Below are positions 25,767 to 34,667 of a stretch of DNA of 64,000 nt, in pieces; position 1 is the first letter of the stretch, and the number at the start of each line of letters is the position of its first letter. The notes under the pieces were generated by a model. The model did not search any database. It was not told the DNA's origin and worked only from the letters and a program-made list of their open reading frames with translations. Source of the stretch: Dictyobacter kobayashii (GTDB lineage Bacteria; Chloroflexota; Ktedonobacteria; Ktedonobacterales; Ktedonobacteraceae); NCBI RefSeq assembly GCF_003967555.1, contig NZ_BIFS01000001.1, positions 3,968,001 to 4,032,000 of the forward strand. The letters run 5' to 3'. A program made the position numbers and the translations under genes.

Positions 25767-26089
25767 GATACAACCTCCCTGTCAAGTAATACTGGTCCAG
25801 CGTGCAGCCGCTAATATAAATGGGTTAAAATGACTGTTGGCTGGAATGACGAAGCAGCTCTAACTCAGCAATAAGTAGAATTATGATTATATACAATCGT
25901 TTTACCATTTGCCTGAAAAATAGAGCGCACTTATAGATTAATATTATTGTATGGTATCAGATTAAAAGCTCTGATGCAAGTGAAGATGCGACTTCTACCT
26001 GTATCCTTCAATAAATAAGGTAGAAGCAAGAATAGTTTTGGAGCATGTTCTTGAGGCTGAGAAGCTCTCTTTAATAGGGAGGTAACTTC
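25767..26089. other. AT-rich intergenic region, no gene seen
   Basis: No coding potential was found on either strand. A CTTCTACCT/AGGTAGAAG stem near 25990-26025 could be a weak terminator for the downstream-facing minus-strand gene ending at 26090. Confidence 0.4.
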
Positions 26090-26971
26090 CTAATTGAGCT
26101 GAGCGATCGTCTGGCGAATCTGTTTAATGTGGTTGCGGATCTCATAGCGATCACTGGCCTGGGGATGCAACTCTAAATAAGCATCTAGATCATGCATCGC
26201 TCGCCCATAGTGTTTCAACTCCAGATGTAATAAGCCCCGATCTCGTTGCTCTACTCCGGCATCGGGCAGTAATAGAAGCAGCAGATCGCTGATAGCCAGG
26301 GCATGTCTGAAGTCTTCGCGGCGAATATAGGTGCTTTTCAAATTATTCAGAATGCGAACCAACATCTGTTTAGGTTTTATGGGGTCCAACCAGCGTGCAT
26401 GGAGTGGTCCACGATGATGAGTTTTTTGTTGCAAACGCTCCAGGCACTCCGCTTCATTGAGAAGCAGGCCGCTGGCAAAAGGATCTATATAGATTTTTCC
26501 GTCTGGCCATGCATAGCGCACCATAAAATGGTATGGCAGACCGATACCTTCTAATGGAATACCGGCCCGCCTCCCTACTTCCATATAGAGTAATGAAAGA
26601 GTGATTGGTAGTCCCGTCCGCTCTTCGATAACCTTATTGAGGAAACTATTATCGGGATTATAGTAATCATCTTCATTACCATGGAAGTGTTCTTCCTCAA
26701 AGAGGACATGATTGAGGGAACTGACCAATTCTAGCGGATTTGGCTGTTCGATATCTTCTAACGAAGTTTGTGGGCGCAACTGCATAACTCGCCGTGCTAA
26801 TACGTCGAGGTAGTTGTAAGAGGGAACGGGATCTAAATCTGGATAGGCTACGCTCGCAATCAACAATGCTGCCTGCGCGAGGTCGATCGTACGCTCATCT
26901 CTGCTAACCAGGGCCGCGAATGCCTGGTAGATACGTTTTTGGGCTGCCTCATGTGAATATTTGTCAGTCAT
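26090..26971 (-). CDS. SirB1-like transglutaminase-fold protein with TPR
   Basis: About 293 aa. The N-terminal part (EAAQKRIYQAFAALVSRDERTIDLAQAALLIA) and the core segment VIEERTGLPITLSLLYMEVGRRAGIPLEGIGLPYHFMVRY match the SirB1/transglutaminase-like family. The end has TPR-like helices (YGRAMHDLDAYLELHPQASD). The role of this family is not well defined. The frame is open to 27028; the ATG at 26971 starts the recognisable domain, although AGGAG sits only one base upstream, so the exact start is uncertain. Confidence 0.8.
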   Translation of the reverse strand: MTDKYSHEAAQKRIYQAFAALVSRDERTIDLAQAALLIASVAYPDLDPVPSYNYLDVLARRVMQLRPQTSLEDIEQPNPLELVSSLNHVLFEEEHFHGNEDDYYNPDNSFLNKVIEERTGLPITLSLLYMEVGRRAGIPLEGIGLPYHFMVRYAWPDGKIYIDPFASGLLLNEAECLERLQQKTHHRGPLHARWLDPIKPKQMLVRILNNLKSTYIRREDFRHALAISDLLLLLLPDAGVEQRDRGLLHLELKHYGRAMHDLDAYLELHPQASDRYEIRNHIKQIRQTIAQLN

Positions 26972-27101
26972 GCTCCTGGCATTTAACCATAGAATGCCAG
27001 GGATAAGCAAGTTCTTAAGCTGTTGCACCCCTTTTTTCCCACATTAAGCTGCGATAAAGCAGGTTGGCAATCCGAATGATTGGAATGCCAGCTATCCTGA
27101 T

Positions 27102-27515
27102 TTATTTCACATCTCGAATGCCACGTGAACGCTGGAGAAGCGGGGACTCATCGGGGAGATCATTACCTGATGTGGGATTCAAATAGTGATCCATGGACAA
27201 CCAGAGGCCGCGACTGGGACGGAAAAACAAAAAAGGCAATATCAAAGCGAACGGGCAACCAATTAGCAGTACCGGCAGAACTGGAATACTGGGCGTGGCG
27301 GCCAGCGGTAGCACAATGGCTGCAGCAATAAACTCACTAACAACCAGATTTATCGCCATTGAACTGGTATAGTAGCCTTCCTCACGCTCAAACTTAAACT
27401 GGCATACCGGGCAATGCTCGTTCATCTTGAACACACCACAGAATAACTTCCCCTGCCCACATACCGGACAACGCAGGAGTAAGCCACGCATTAAAAGCAT
27501 CAGAAATCTTTTCAT
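27102..27515 (-). CDS. DUF983 family membrane protein
   Basis: 137 aa. N-terminal zinc-ribbon-like LLLRCPVCGQGKLFCGVFKMNEHCPVCQFKF, then FEREEGYYTSSMAINLV and two transmembrane helices, the typical DUF983 layout. Biochemical role unknown. Transcribed in the same direction as the SirB1-like gene with ~130 nt between them. Confidence 0.88.
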   Translation of the reverse strand: MKRFLMLLMRGLLLRCPVCGQGKLFCGVFKMNEHCPVCQFKFEREEGYYTSSMAINLVVSEFIAAAIVLPLAATPSIPVLPVLLIGCPFALILPFLFFRPSRGLWLSMDHYLNPTSGNDLPDESPLLQRSRGIRDVK

Positions 27516-27695
27516 GATTTATTTCTCTATAACTTTCCAGACAGTAGTGACTATCTAGGGATGAGTACTTTATTCGCCGCTGATGGGTGATTAAATAGTT
27601 ATGTATATAATTGTACCACGGGGTTTCCAGCGTGTGCAGCTCAGAAATTGTTATAAGTTCCTCGCGGAGTCAAGTAAGCATGCCACTCATCATAT

Positions 27696-27866
27696 GAGCA
27701 GCGTTTCCAAATGCTTATAAATAGTATGCCATTCATTTGGATGAGCGAAGCTGCCCGACAGGCGAAACTGTTTGCTTGATACTGATCAATTCGAATGGCT
27801 GAGCCAATGGCAGCAGAGCTAGCAGCGTCCAAGCGGCGTTTCCAAATGCTTATAAATAGTATGTGG
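27696..27866. repeat. dispersed repeat family C, copy 1
   Basis: About 130 bp (27727-27860) matches, in inverted orientation, the sequence at 46401-46545 (for example ACAGGCGAAACTGTTTGC and CCATTCGAA-type segments). A 28-bp direct repeat beginning GCGTTTCCAAATGCTTAT borders it at 27702-27729 and 27836-27863. It carries no transposase, so it is a MITE-like or other short interspersed element. Confidence 0.75.
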
Positions 27867-27905
27867 GATAATAGCATTGTAGAATTCTATAGAAGGAGGG
27901 GTATT

Positions 27906-28340
27906 ATGATCCGTTTGGAGCGAAGTATCACTATTGCCAAACCAATAGATGCCGTCTTTGCGTATGTGACCGATATGAACAAAGTCAAATCCTGGTTGCC
28001 CGTTAAAGATATCCATGCTATCGCGGGATGCTCCATGGGAGTAGGAGCTACCTATGCTCAGACAGCTATGTTCATGGGTCGACAGTTTGATTCTACTATC
28101 GAAGTTACCCACTATGAGCCCACGCGTCTTTTCGCCTTCAAAATGATCAAAGGTCCCTTTCCACTGACAAACACAATGACGCTCACACCGACTCAGAATG
28201 GTGGCACTATCCTGACCATGGTTGGAGAGGCGGAGCCCGGCAGCGCGCTCAGCTTTGTTGGCCCCTTTGTGACACCCATCGTCAAAAAGCAACTGGAAAC
28301 TCAGGTTAACGCTTTAAAGCAAGCCATTGAAGCCAATTAA
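27906..28340 (+). CDS. SRPBCC-family protein
   Basis: 144 aa. Starts MIRLERSITIAKPIDAVFAYVTDMNKVKSW, the classic first strand and helix of the polyketide cyclase/SRPBCC fold, and ends with an amphipathic helix FVTPIVKKQLETQVNALKQAIEAN. An excellent ribosome-binding site (AAGGAGG) lies 8 nt before the ATG at 27906; the longer open frame upstream runs into repeat C. The function is probably binding of a hydrophobic ligand. It precedes acetoacetyl-CoA synthetase by ~110 nt. Confidence 0.87.
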   Translation: MIRLERSITIAKPIDAVFAYVTDMNKVKSWLPVKDIHAIAGCSMGVGATYAQTAMFMGRQFDSTIEVTHYEPTRLFAFKMIKGPFPLTNTMTLTPTQNGGTILTMVGEAEPGSALSFVGPFVTPIVKKQLETQVNALKQAIEAN

Positions 28341-28448
28341 TCCAGATAAGATATAATAGGAATGAGTGAAAGCAGCGCTTTTCCTCGTTCCTATTATTTT
28401 AATTTACCAGAGCCACCCATACTGCAATGTTTTATAAAGAAAGGCAGC

Positions 28449-30458
28449 ATGATTATGGAAATCCCATTTGGCAAAGATCAGCCTCTCTGGTCCCCATCTG
28501 AAAAAGACAAACGCGACGCAAATATATCGCAATATATGCATTGGCTTACCCAACACCGAGGCCTGCACTTTGAGAGCCGTGAAGAGCTCTGGCGCTGGTC
28601 GGTTGAGCAGCTGGAAGACTTCTGGGAATCTATCTGGTCTTATTTTCAGATCCAGGCATCGCAGCCATACACCCAGGTTCTCTCTGAGCGCAAGATGCCC
28701 GGGGCAGACTGGTTTTCCGGGTCACAGCTCAATTATGCCGAGCATGTTTTTCGCCATGCCACCACTGAACGACCGGCTATCTTATTTCAATCTGAACGTC
28801 AGCCGTTGACCGAAATCTCCTGGCAGGAGCTCACACGTAATGTGGGCGCTGTAGCCCACGCGTTACGTGCTATGGGTGTGAGACCGGGCGATCGCGTGGT
28901 CGCCTATCTGCCCAATATACCGCAGGCGATTACGGCCTTCCTGGCCTGTGCCAGTATTGGAGCCACCTGGTCCAGTTGTTCCCCTGATTTTGGGACCAGC
29001 AGTGTCATAGATCGTTTTAAACAGATTGAGCCAACCGTCCTCTTTGCGGTGGATGGTTATCAATATAATGGCAAAGCCTTTGATCGTCTGGGGGTGGTAA
29101 GAGAATTAGAGCGCGAGTTGCCGACCCTGCAGAAAATAGTCCTTGTCCCTTACTTGCGGGCCGACGCAGAGCCTGAGGGCATCACTAATGGAATGCTCTG
29201 GCAAGAACTCTTAAAAGAAGAAGCCGCATTGGATTTTGAGCAGGTGCCATTTGCGCATCCGCTCTGGATTCTCTACTCATCAGGTACGACCGGGCTGCCC
29301 AAAGCCATTGTGCAAGGGCAAGGTGGCATCTTACTGGAACATCTCAAGGCCCTGGCTTTGGATGTAGATCTCAAAGAAGGGGATCGTTTCTTCTGGTTTA
29401 CCACTACCGGCTGGATGATGTGGAACTTCCTGGTTGGCGGCCTGCTGGTGGGTGCGGTCACGCTGCTCTACGATGGTAGTCCTGCCTATCCCAATGTTGA
29501 GACCCTGTGGCGCTTTGCGCAGGAGAGCCGGATGACCTTCTTTGGTACCAGTGCCAGCTATATTGCATCCTGCATGAAGGCCGGGATCGAACCGGGGCAG
29601 AGCTATGATCTTAGCCGTCTGCGTGGTTTAGGCTCAACCGGTTCGCCATTACCTCCCGAGGGTTTTCATTGGATCTATGAGCATGTCAAAACAGATCTCT
29701 GGGTGGCCTCTGTCAGTGGAGGAACCGATGTCTGTTCAGCGTTCATTACTGGCTCGATACTGCTTCCGGTCCATGCGGGAGAATTGCAGTGTCGTTCCCT
29801 GGGAGCTAACGTTCTGGCATTTGATGAGGATGGGAATTCACTGATTGATGAGGTGGGCGAGCTTGTTGTGACCGAGCCTATGCCTTCAATGCCACTCTAT
29901 TTCTGGAGTGATCCCGAGCGGCAGCGCTACCTTGAGAGCTATTTTGCTCAATATCCTGGTATCTGGCGCCATGGTGATTGGATTCGTATCACCCCCGAAG
30001 GCAGTGCCGTCATCTATGGGCGCTCCGATTCTACTATTAACCGCATGGGCATTCGTATGGGGAGTAGTGAAATCTATCGTATCGTCGAGGGGTTGCCAGA
30101 AATCATGGATAGTTTGATTGTTGGTGTTGAATTGCCGCACGGAAACTACTACCTGCCCCTCTTCGTGGTCCTGCGTGATGGCGTTCAGTTAGATGATGCG
30201 CTCAAGGTGAAAATCAAACAGACCCTGCGTACCCATATCTCGCCTCATCATGTACCTGATGAAATCCTTGTCATACAGGAAGTTCCCCGCACCCTCAGTG
30301 GCAAAAAATTAGAGGTACCCGTCAAAAAATTGTTGATGGGCATTCCGGCCGAGAAAGCTGTCAGTATCGATGCCCTCAGCAATCCCCACGCTTTCAACTA
30401 CTTCCTGGATGTTGCCCAGCGTGTTGCCATCCTTAAACAAACGCAAGTCCGCGAGTAA
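28449..30458 (+). CDS. acetoacetyl-CoA synthetase
   Basis: 669 aa ANL-superfamily enzyme. AMP-binding P-loop YSSGTTGLPKAIVQGQGG (about residues 275-292), aromatic ATP-site FFWFTTTGWMMWNFLVGG, A8 hinge GDWIRITPEGSAVIYGRSDSTINRMGIR (segmentally) and the catalytic lysine in RTLSGKKLEVPVKKLL. N-terminal PLWSPSEKDKRDANISQYMHWL and overall length match acetoacetate--CoA ligase rather than acetyl-CoA synthetase. It activates acetoacetate for ketone or PHB use. The start at 28449 is inferred from family length. A bidirectional terminator follows. Confidence 0.93.
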   Translation: MIMEIPFGKDQPLWSPSEKDKRDANISQYMHWLTQHRGLHFESREELWRWSVEQLEDFWESIWSYFQIQASQPYTQVLSERKMPGADWFSGSQLNYAEHVFRHATTERPAILFQSERQPLTEISWQELTRNVGAVAHALRAMGVRPGDRVVAYLPNIPQAITAFLACASIGATWSSCSPDFGTSSVIDRFKQIEPTVLFAVDGYQYNGKAFDRLGVVRELERELPTLQKIVLVPYLRADAEPEGITNGMLWQELLKEEAALDFEQVPFAHPLWILYSSGTTGLPKAIVQGQGGILLEHLKALALDVDLKEGDRFFWFTTTGWMMWNFLVGGLLVGAVTLLYDGSPAYPNVETLWRFAQESRMTFFGTSASYIASCMKAGIEPGQSYDLSRLRGLGSTGSPLPPEGFHWIYEHVKTDLWVASVSGGTDVCSAFITGSILLPVHAGELQCRSLGANVLAFDEDGNSLIDEVGELVVTEPMPSMPLYFWSDPERQRYLESYFAQYPGIWRHGDWIRITPEGSAVIYGRSDSTINRMGIRMGSSEIYRIVEGLPEIMDSLIVGVELPHGNYYLPLFVVLRDGVQLDDALKVKIKQTLRTHISPHHVPDEILVIQEVPRTLSGKKLEVPVKKLLMGIPAEKAVSIDALSNPHAFNYFLDVAQRVAILKQTQVRE

Positions 30459-30470
30459 TTGATGAGAATA

Positions 30471-30521
30471 AAAAAAGATGGCAGTGATGGCCCTCAAGCG
30501 GCCATCACTGCCATCTTTTTT
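30471..30521. terminator. bidirectional intrinsic terminator
   Basis: 22-nt perfect arms (30471-30492, 30500-30521) with A6 on one side and T8 on the other lie between the convergent acetoacetyl-CoA synthetase and the minus-strand secreted protein. Confidence 0.9.
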
Positions 30522-31082
30522 TTATCCAGCTGCTTCTGCTGCTTCTGCCGTTTTTGGAGTAAGGAGGGAACGGCGATAGCGATGCTGGGTGGCGATCCAG
30601 ATAGCTATGAAGACGAGCGGTGATGCTCCGATTAGCCAGGCTAACCAGGGTTGCATGGCTCCAGGCGCCCCTACCGTTACCGGTATACTGGCCTGCCCGG
30701 GTCCCTGGGGACCATCCAGCTGGACCACGATATTCCACGCTCCCTGGACTGGAATGTGGACATTGGCACGCAAACTACCCTGGCCATCTCTAACCGCTTG
30801 TAGGGTAGTCGGTAGATCTGTGCCGTTGGTGCCCGAACCCGGGCGCATGATTACCTTCCCGCTCAATTTCAGGGCGCTATTGCGGGGCACAATGGTCACA
30901 TCAAAGGCTTCATCTACATATGGTGGATCCTTAGATAAGTTGACGTTGATGATATATGTACCGGCGGCCACCGTATCGGTGCGTGCCGGCTTGCCTGCTG
31001 CATTGGCGCTGCCAGCTGTTAGAAAGACCAGGCTGATCCAGATCAAACTGAGGAGCCCAAGTGTACGAAGAATATTATACAT
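30522..31082 (-). CDS. secreted YtkA/FixH-like protein with C-terminal membrane helix
   Basis: 186 aa. Signal peptide LLSLIWISLVFLTAGSANA, a beta-sandwich-like middle (GTYIINVNLSKDPPYVDEAFDVTIVPRNSA) resembling YtkA/FixH-type domains, and a hydrophobic segment LAWLIGASPLVFIAIWIA before a short basic tail. Start ATG at 31082 has AGAGG 6 nt upstream. It lies 17 nt downstream of the polytopic membrane gene, so the two are probably one operon. Role unknown; the fold suggests a metal- or ligand-handling partner of that membrane protein. Confidence 0.72.
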   Translation of the reverse strand: MYNILRTLGLLSLIWISLVFLTAGSANAAGKPARTDTVAAGTYIINVNLSKDPPYVDEAFDVTIVPRNSALKLSGKVIMRPGSGTNGTDLPTTLQAVRDGQGSLRANVHIPVQGAWNIVVQLDGPQGPGQASIPVTVGAPGAMQPWLAWLIGASPLVFIAIWIATQHRYRRSLLTPKTAEAAEAAG

Positions 31083-31099
31083 AGCAAACCTCTTATTTC

Positions 31100-32335
31100 T
31101 TAGCGCTTGCTCCAACGCCAGATATCGCCAAAATCTTCCCCTAACCACGCGCCCAGCGCTCCTATAGCCATGGCAATTACGATAGAAATGATAATAACGC
31201 CCGCCATTTGAGCTGGTTCAAATGGAACCCCTTTTTCAGGCAAGAAAATCGGTGCATAGGGAGTATAATCGCGCAGGATAAAAGGTGTGAAGAACACGAT
31301 TGGCAAGGTAATCACCGCACCTTGAATGATAGTTTGTAACATACTACTGTTCGGGCTACCAGTCTTTTTGAAGCGGCGGTAGGCTACTACATCGATAATC
31401 ACAGCAGAAAGCAAAAAGGCTATCGGTAGCAGCGCGTAGTCCAGGCGGAAGGTTGGAACCTGATCAGGCAAGCGATAAGGTAGGTTCTGTTGCGCAACAG
31501 CGGTACGAATTGCCCAGGGCACAAAGAGCTCTACAACAAGAGTATGCAGAAAAAGTACAAACGTCAATAATGTGGCCATGCCAGGTTTTTGTGTCGTACG
31601 AATTACTGCCAGCATAAACATCACACACCCGGCTACCAGGGGTAGCGGATAAGTAGAGATATGGATCGTACCAATGGTGATGATCGGAAACTGCAAAAAG
31701 CCGGTCAGCACATAATTTAGGATACTGCCCATGGTCATGACAATGCCAAGTTCGAGGACCGTCAGGCCCAGAAAACGCTTTTTCGCGGTGCCTGCCTGGC
31801 GTTCAATGGCCGCCTCGGAGGCAAAGACATAGACCATACCCAGCATACCAATTAAGCCGCCGGTCACGCCCATCATATGGAATGGAGCCCATAGCGCAAT
31901 ATCGATGCCATATAATTCGTGCCAGTAGTTATCCAATGGGGCCGCGATCAAGGCTAGCAGTGCCCCAAAGCCGAGCACACTAAAGCCCAGTGGCGCATGA
32001 AAGAAGCGGAAAATAGATACGGTTGAGCTATCATCTACTCCTGGACTATGGAGGCGGTAGCGAAACGTCTCTATCAGCACAACCGCCAGAGCCAATAAAC
32101 CCGCACCAGCTACACAGGAATAGATCAGTGTATGTGGAGGAGTCCAAAACTGATCGCGTCCCACATAGGCATGCCACTCACGATCCCAAACAGCTCCCAG
32201 TTCACCCTGTAGCAAAAAAAAGAGTAGTAGCCAGGCACTGATACGACGTAACTGGCGTTCCTGTATACCCTGGGGAGTCTGCGCCAGCGTATGCAGTGTA
32301 CTAGATGGCGTTGAATGGACTTCTGAGCGAGCCAT
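31100..32335 (-). CDS. polytopic membrane protein of unknown function
   Basis: 411 aa with roughly ten transmembrane helices from residue ~33 on. The first extracytoplasmic loop contains histidines and aromatics (DREWHAYVGRDQFWTPPHTLIYSC), as do later loops (DNYWHELYGIDIALWAPFHMMGV). The helix-embedded histidines hint at metal or haem binding but no known family motif is certain. ATG at 32335 has AGGAGA 7 nt upstream. It is operonic with the secreted protein downstream. Confidence 0.72.
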   Translation of the reverse strand: MARSEVHSTPSSTLHTLAQTPQGIQERQLRRISAWLLLFFLLQGELGAVWDREWHAYVGRDQFWTPPHTLIYSCVAGAGLLALAVVLIETFRYRLHSPGVDDSSTVSIFRFFHAPLGFSVLGFGALLALIAAPLDNYWHELYGIDIALWAPFHMMGVTGGLIGMLGMVYVFASEAAIERQAGTAKKRFLGLTVLELGIVMTMGSILNYVLTGFLQFPIITIGTIHISTYPLPLVAGCVMFMLAVIRTTQKPGMATLLTFVLFLHTLVVELFVPWAIRTAVAQQNLPYRLPDQVPTFRLDYALLPIAFLLSAVIIDVVAYRRFKKTGSPNSSMLQTIIQGAVITLPIVFFTPFILRDYTPYAPIFLPEKGVPFEPAQMAGVIIISIVIAMAIGALGAWLGEDFGDIWRWSKR

Positions 32336-32559
32336 ACAGCGGTCTCCTATCCAATAAAAGAACAATGATAAAGCATAAATAATGACGATGTAAAAGGTTG
32401 ATGTCTGTTTGCCTACTTACTTATATGAATGAATATACTTTTCGTAGGCCCTTTCAGGTTAAACATCTGATGTGTATTTAACCTTTTGTATTTTATAGTA
32501 TCATATGATTTTTTATTATACTATCGCTGTATCAATCCTTTCAAACTGGCCTGTTTAAA

Positions 32560-32800
32560 GCAGGGCTTTTTCATATTTCTCTTTGGCGCCTGCGGCGCCG
32601 GGTTGGGAGTGTGGGTAGTGGGTGGCCGCAGCCGCCCACTACCCACACTCCACGCCTGGAAGAAGGTTCATTGTATAGCTTGCTGGTGATCACTGTGTTT
32701 GCAGGAGGGAGGGTCTGTGGCCGCCCGGCACCCACACTCCATACCTGAAAGAAGGTCCATCTTCTTGCTTGCTGGTGATCTCCCTGCGATCTCTGGACGA
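32560..32800. repeat. palindromic repeat family A, copy 3 and truncated copy 4
   Basis: Copy 3 (32575-32700) has the CTCTTTGGCGCCTGCGGC left module and arms 32606-32626/32631-32651 (21 bp, one G-U), then the GAAGAAGGTTCAT tail. Directly after it (32716-32800) is the right half of another copy (CACACTCCATACCTGAAAG...CTTGCTTGCTGGTGATCTCC) with no complementary left arm, so a truncated or recombined copy. The rest of the 32336-32885 gap holds no gene. Confidence 0.8.
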
Positions 32801-32831
32801 ACATTAGAAAACCCTATGTTTAGTGGTAGGG

Positions 32832-32870
32832 AAACATACAGCACCCTGGTTAAAAAGGTGCTGTATGTTT
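32832..32870 (-). terminator. hairpin after the VWA lipoprotein gene
   Basis: 14-bp perfect arms AAACATACAGCACC/GGTGCTGTATGTTT with an A/T-rich loop, 16 nt beyond the stop codon at 32886. Confidence 0.6.
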
Positions 32871-32885
32871 GTGTTGGAGGGAAGT

Positions 32886-34667
32886 TTAGAAGAATTCACT
32901 GATCTGATTGTAGACCTCGCGAATGTTTTGTGGGTTGCCCGCGTATTCCTGGCCACCGGTGGCCGTTGCGATGCGAGTCAGGGCTGTTTGGTCCGCATCG
33001 CTGCCATAGGCGATGGTGAACACTTTGACGCTATTGCCCGCATTTTCTCCCCGGGCAGTGATCTGCCGCACCAACTGATCTTCATTGAGCTGGCTACTGG
33101 TATCCTGTCCATCTGTTAAGACGACCACTGCTTTAATGTGTTTAGATGGCATGGCTTGTAGCTTTTGCACCTGTTCAGAGATGGTGTCATAGAGCCGTGT
33201 TGAGCCTATAGCCAGTATACCATTGATTCTCGATAATATATCTTGCCGTTTAGGAGCCAGGATTGAGACAGGTGATAGTATATCGGTCTGGGTGCTGAAA
33301 ATTGTCAGTCCCAACTGATCCTGATCCCCTACCAGCTTTACAAATTCTGTCAATCCCTGTTTTGCCCCATCGATCTTAGAGGCCCCATTGATCTGATCAT
33401 TCATACTGCCTGATCTGTCCAGCACCAGCATGACATCCACGAGGCGGCGCTGCTGGTTCCAGTTATCCTGGATAGCGCTTACCAGGTCAGCATTTGGTAC
33501 CTGGAGCAGCGTTTTGGGTTGACTGGTATCAATGCCGTGGGCGCTGTCCAATGGAGCGGTTAGCTGGACTTGAGGGTTGGCAGGCCTGAAGCCATCTTGC
33601 AAGGCTTTTTGTTGTTGTGCCGGAGCCAGTAAAAAGCTGCGAAAGGCCAGGGCCGCGGCTTTCTTGGCGGGAGTCATGCCGCTGTTTTGCAGGATAGTAA
33701 ATGGATGATCACTATAGAAGGTACCTTCTTTGGGATAGATAGCTACCACCGGATAAGCCAGATTCTTATAGATCTGGCCGCTATTGGCCTCGACGACGAG
33801 ATTCTCATACATTACGGCCGCGCTCAGATAGCCGGGACCGTTCTTAAACATGTTATCCGCGAAGAAACCAGTGCTATCTCCATAGTGAATAACCGAGCTC
33901 TCAACGTTAGTAACAAATGCCCTGGTTTTTGCATTAGCAATATCACCGGCTGTCAGGGCGCGTGTCTTATTGACGGCCGCATAATTCATAGCGATCACCG
34001 CATCCAGGCCAGAGTTGGAATAATCGGGATGGGTATGTCCAAACTTGAAGTCGCCAAACTCTGGATGTCCATAGGCGCGCCAACCCTGGGGATCTGTACT
34101 CAATCTGGCGATATCAGACCAGCCAATAGCTTTATTTGGCCAGCCGAGTGCCTCTGCCTGCGGCTTCCACATCGCAATAACTACCGGGCTACTGACCAGA
34201 GATGGTGTATCGTTGGCACCGGTGGAGATTAAGTCTGTACCATGTTTTTCACGCCACTTAGCATTGATCAACGTGATCCACACATTGCCAGCCGGGCTCC
34301 AGATATCCGGCTGGATAGTGCCATCGACGATTTGCTGCATTGATTGTCCCGAGCCCATGGGCGTCGCTTTAACCGTAATTGGTCCATCGCAGGCCGTGAT
34401 ATTCTGCCGATTGAAATCCGCCACCACCGCATCCATCCAGGTCTGTTTCTCGCTGCTATATGCCATGTTGAGTGTCACCGGCGTGCTGGATTTGCTGGTG
34501 CACTGGAAAGAGGCTGTGCTGGACGTAGTTTTAGTTGGACTAGCCGGCTTATTGGTTGTATCCTGGCCACTACAGGCTGTCAGCATAAGCAGACAGAGAA
34601 GGCTCCAGGTAAACACTGTCAGGCCATATTGCTTGACAGTATGGGCAGATTTAAAGTCTAGTCTCAT
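32886..34667 (-). CDS. lipoprotein with binding-protein-like and VWA domains
   Basis: 593 aa. The signal ends in a lipobox LLCLLMLTACSGQ, so it is lipid-anchored outside the membrane. Residues ~45-360 form a type 2 solute-binding-protein-like domain (NMAYSSEKQTWMDAVVADFN, DIWSPAGNVWITLINAKW). Residues ~395-580 are a VWA domain with an intact MIDAS: VMLVLDRSGSMND, a GSTRLYD threonine region and VVLTDGQDT. The same SBP-like domain is the C-terminal part of the kinase encoded just upstream; the two genes overlap by 17 nt. Start ATG 34667 with AAAGGA upstream. Probably a surface adhesion or ligand-capture partner of that kinase. Confidence 0.88.
   Translation of the reverse strand: MRLDFKSAHTVKQYGLTVFTWSLLCLLMLTACSGQDTTNKPASPTKTTSSTASFQCTSKSSTPVTLNMAYSSEKQTWMDAVVADFNRQNITACDGPITVKATPMGSGQSMQQIVDGTIQPDIWSPAGNVWITLINAKWREKHGTDLISTGANDTPSLVSSPVVIAMWKPQAEALGWPNKAIGWSDIARLSTDPQGWRAYGHPEFGDFKFGHTHPDYSNSGLDAVIAMNYAAVNKTRALTAGDIANAKTRAFVTNVESSVIHYGDSTGFFADNMFKNGPGYLSAAVMYENLVVEANSGQIYKNLAYPVVAIYPKEGTFYSDHPFTILQNSGMTPAKKAAALAFRSFLLAPAQQQKALQDGFRPANPQVQLTAPLDSAHGIDTSQPKTLLQVPNADLVSAIQDNWNQQRRLVDVMLVLDRSGSMNDQINGASKIDGAKQGLTEFVKLVGDQDQLGLTIFSTQTDILSPVSILAPKRQDILSRINGILAIGSTRLYDTISEQVQKLQAMPSKHIKAVVVLTDGQDTSSQLNEDQLVRQITARGENAGNSVKVFTIAYGSDADQTALTRIATATGGQEYAGNPQNIREVYNQISEFF

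Noticed and set aside
27696..27866. Repeat C as part of a longer SRPBCC N-terminus
   Set aside because: The strong ribosome-binding site at 27896-27902 and the family start both place the gene at 27906, after the repeat.
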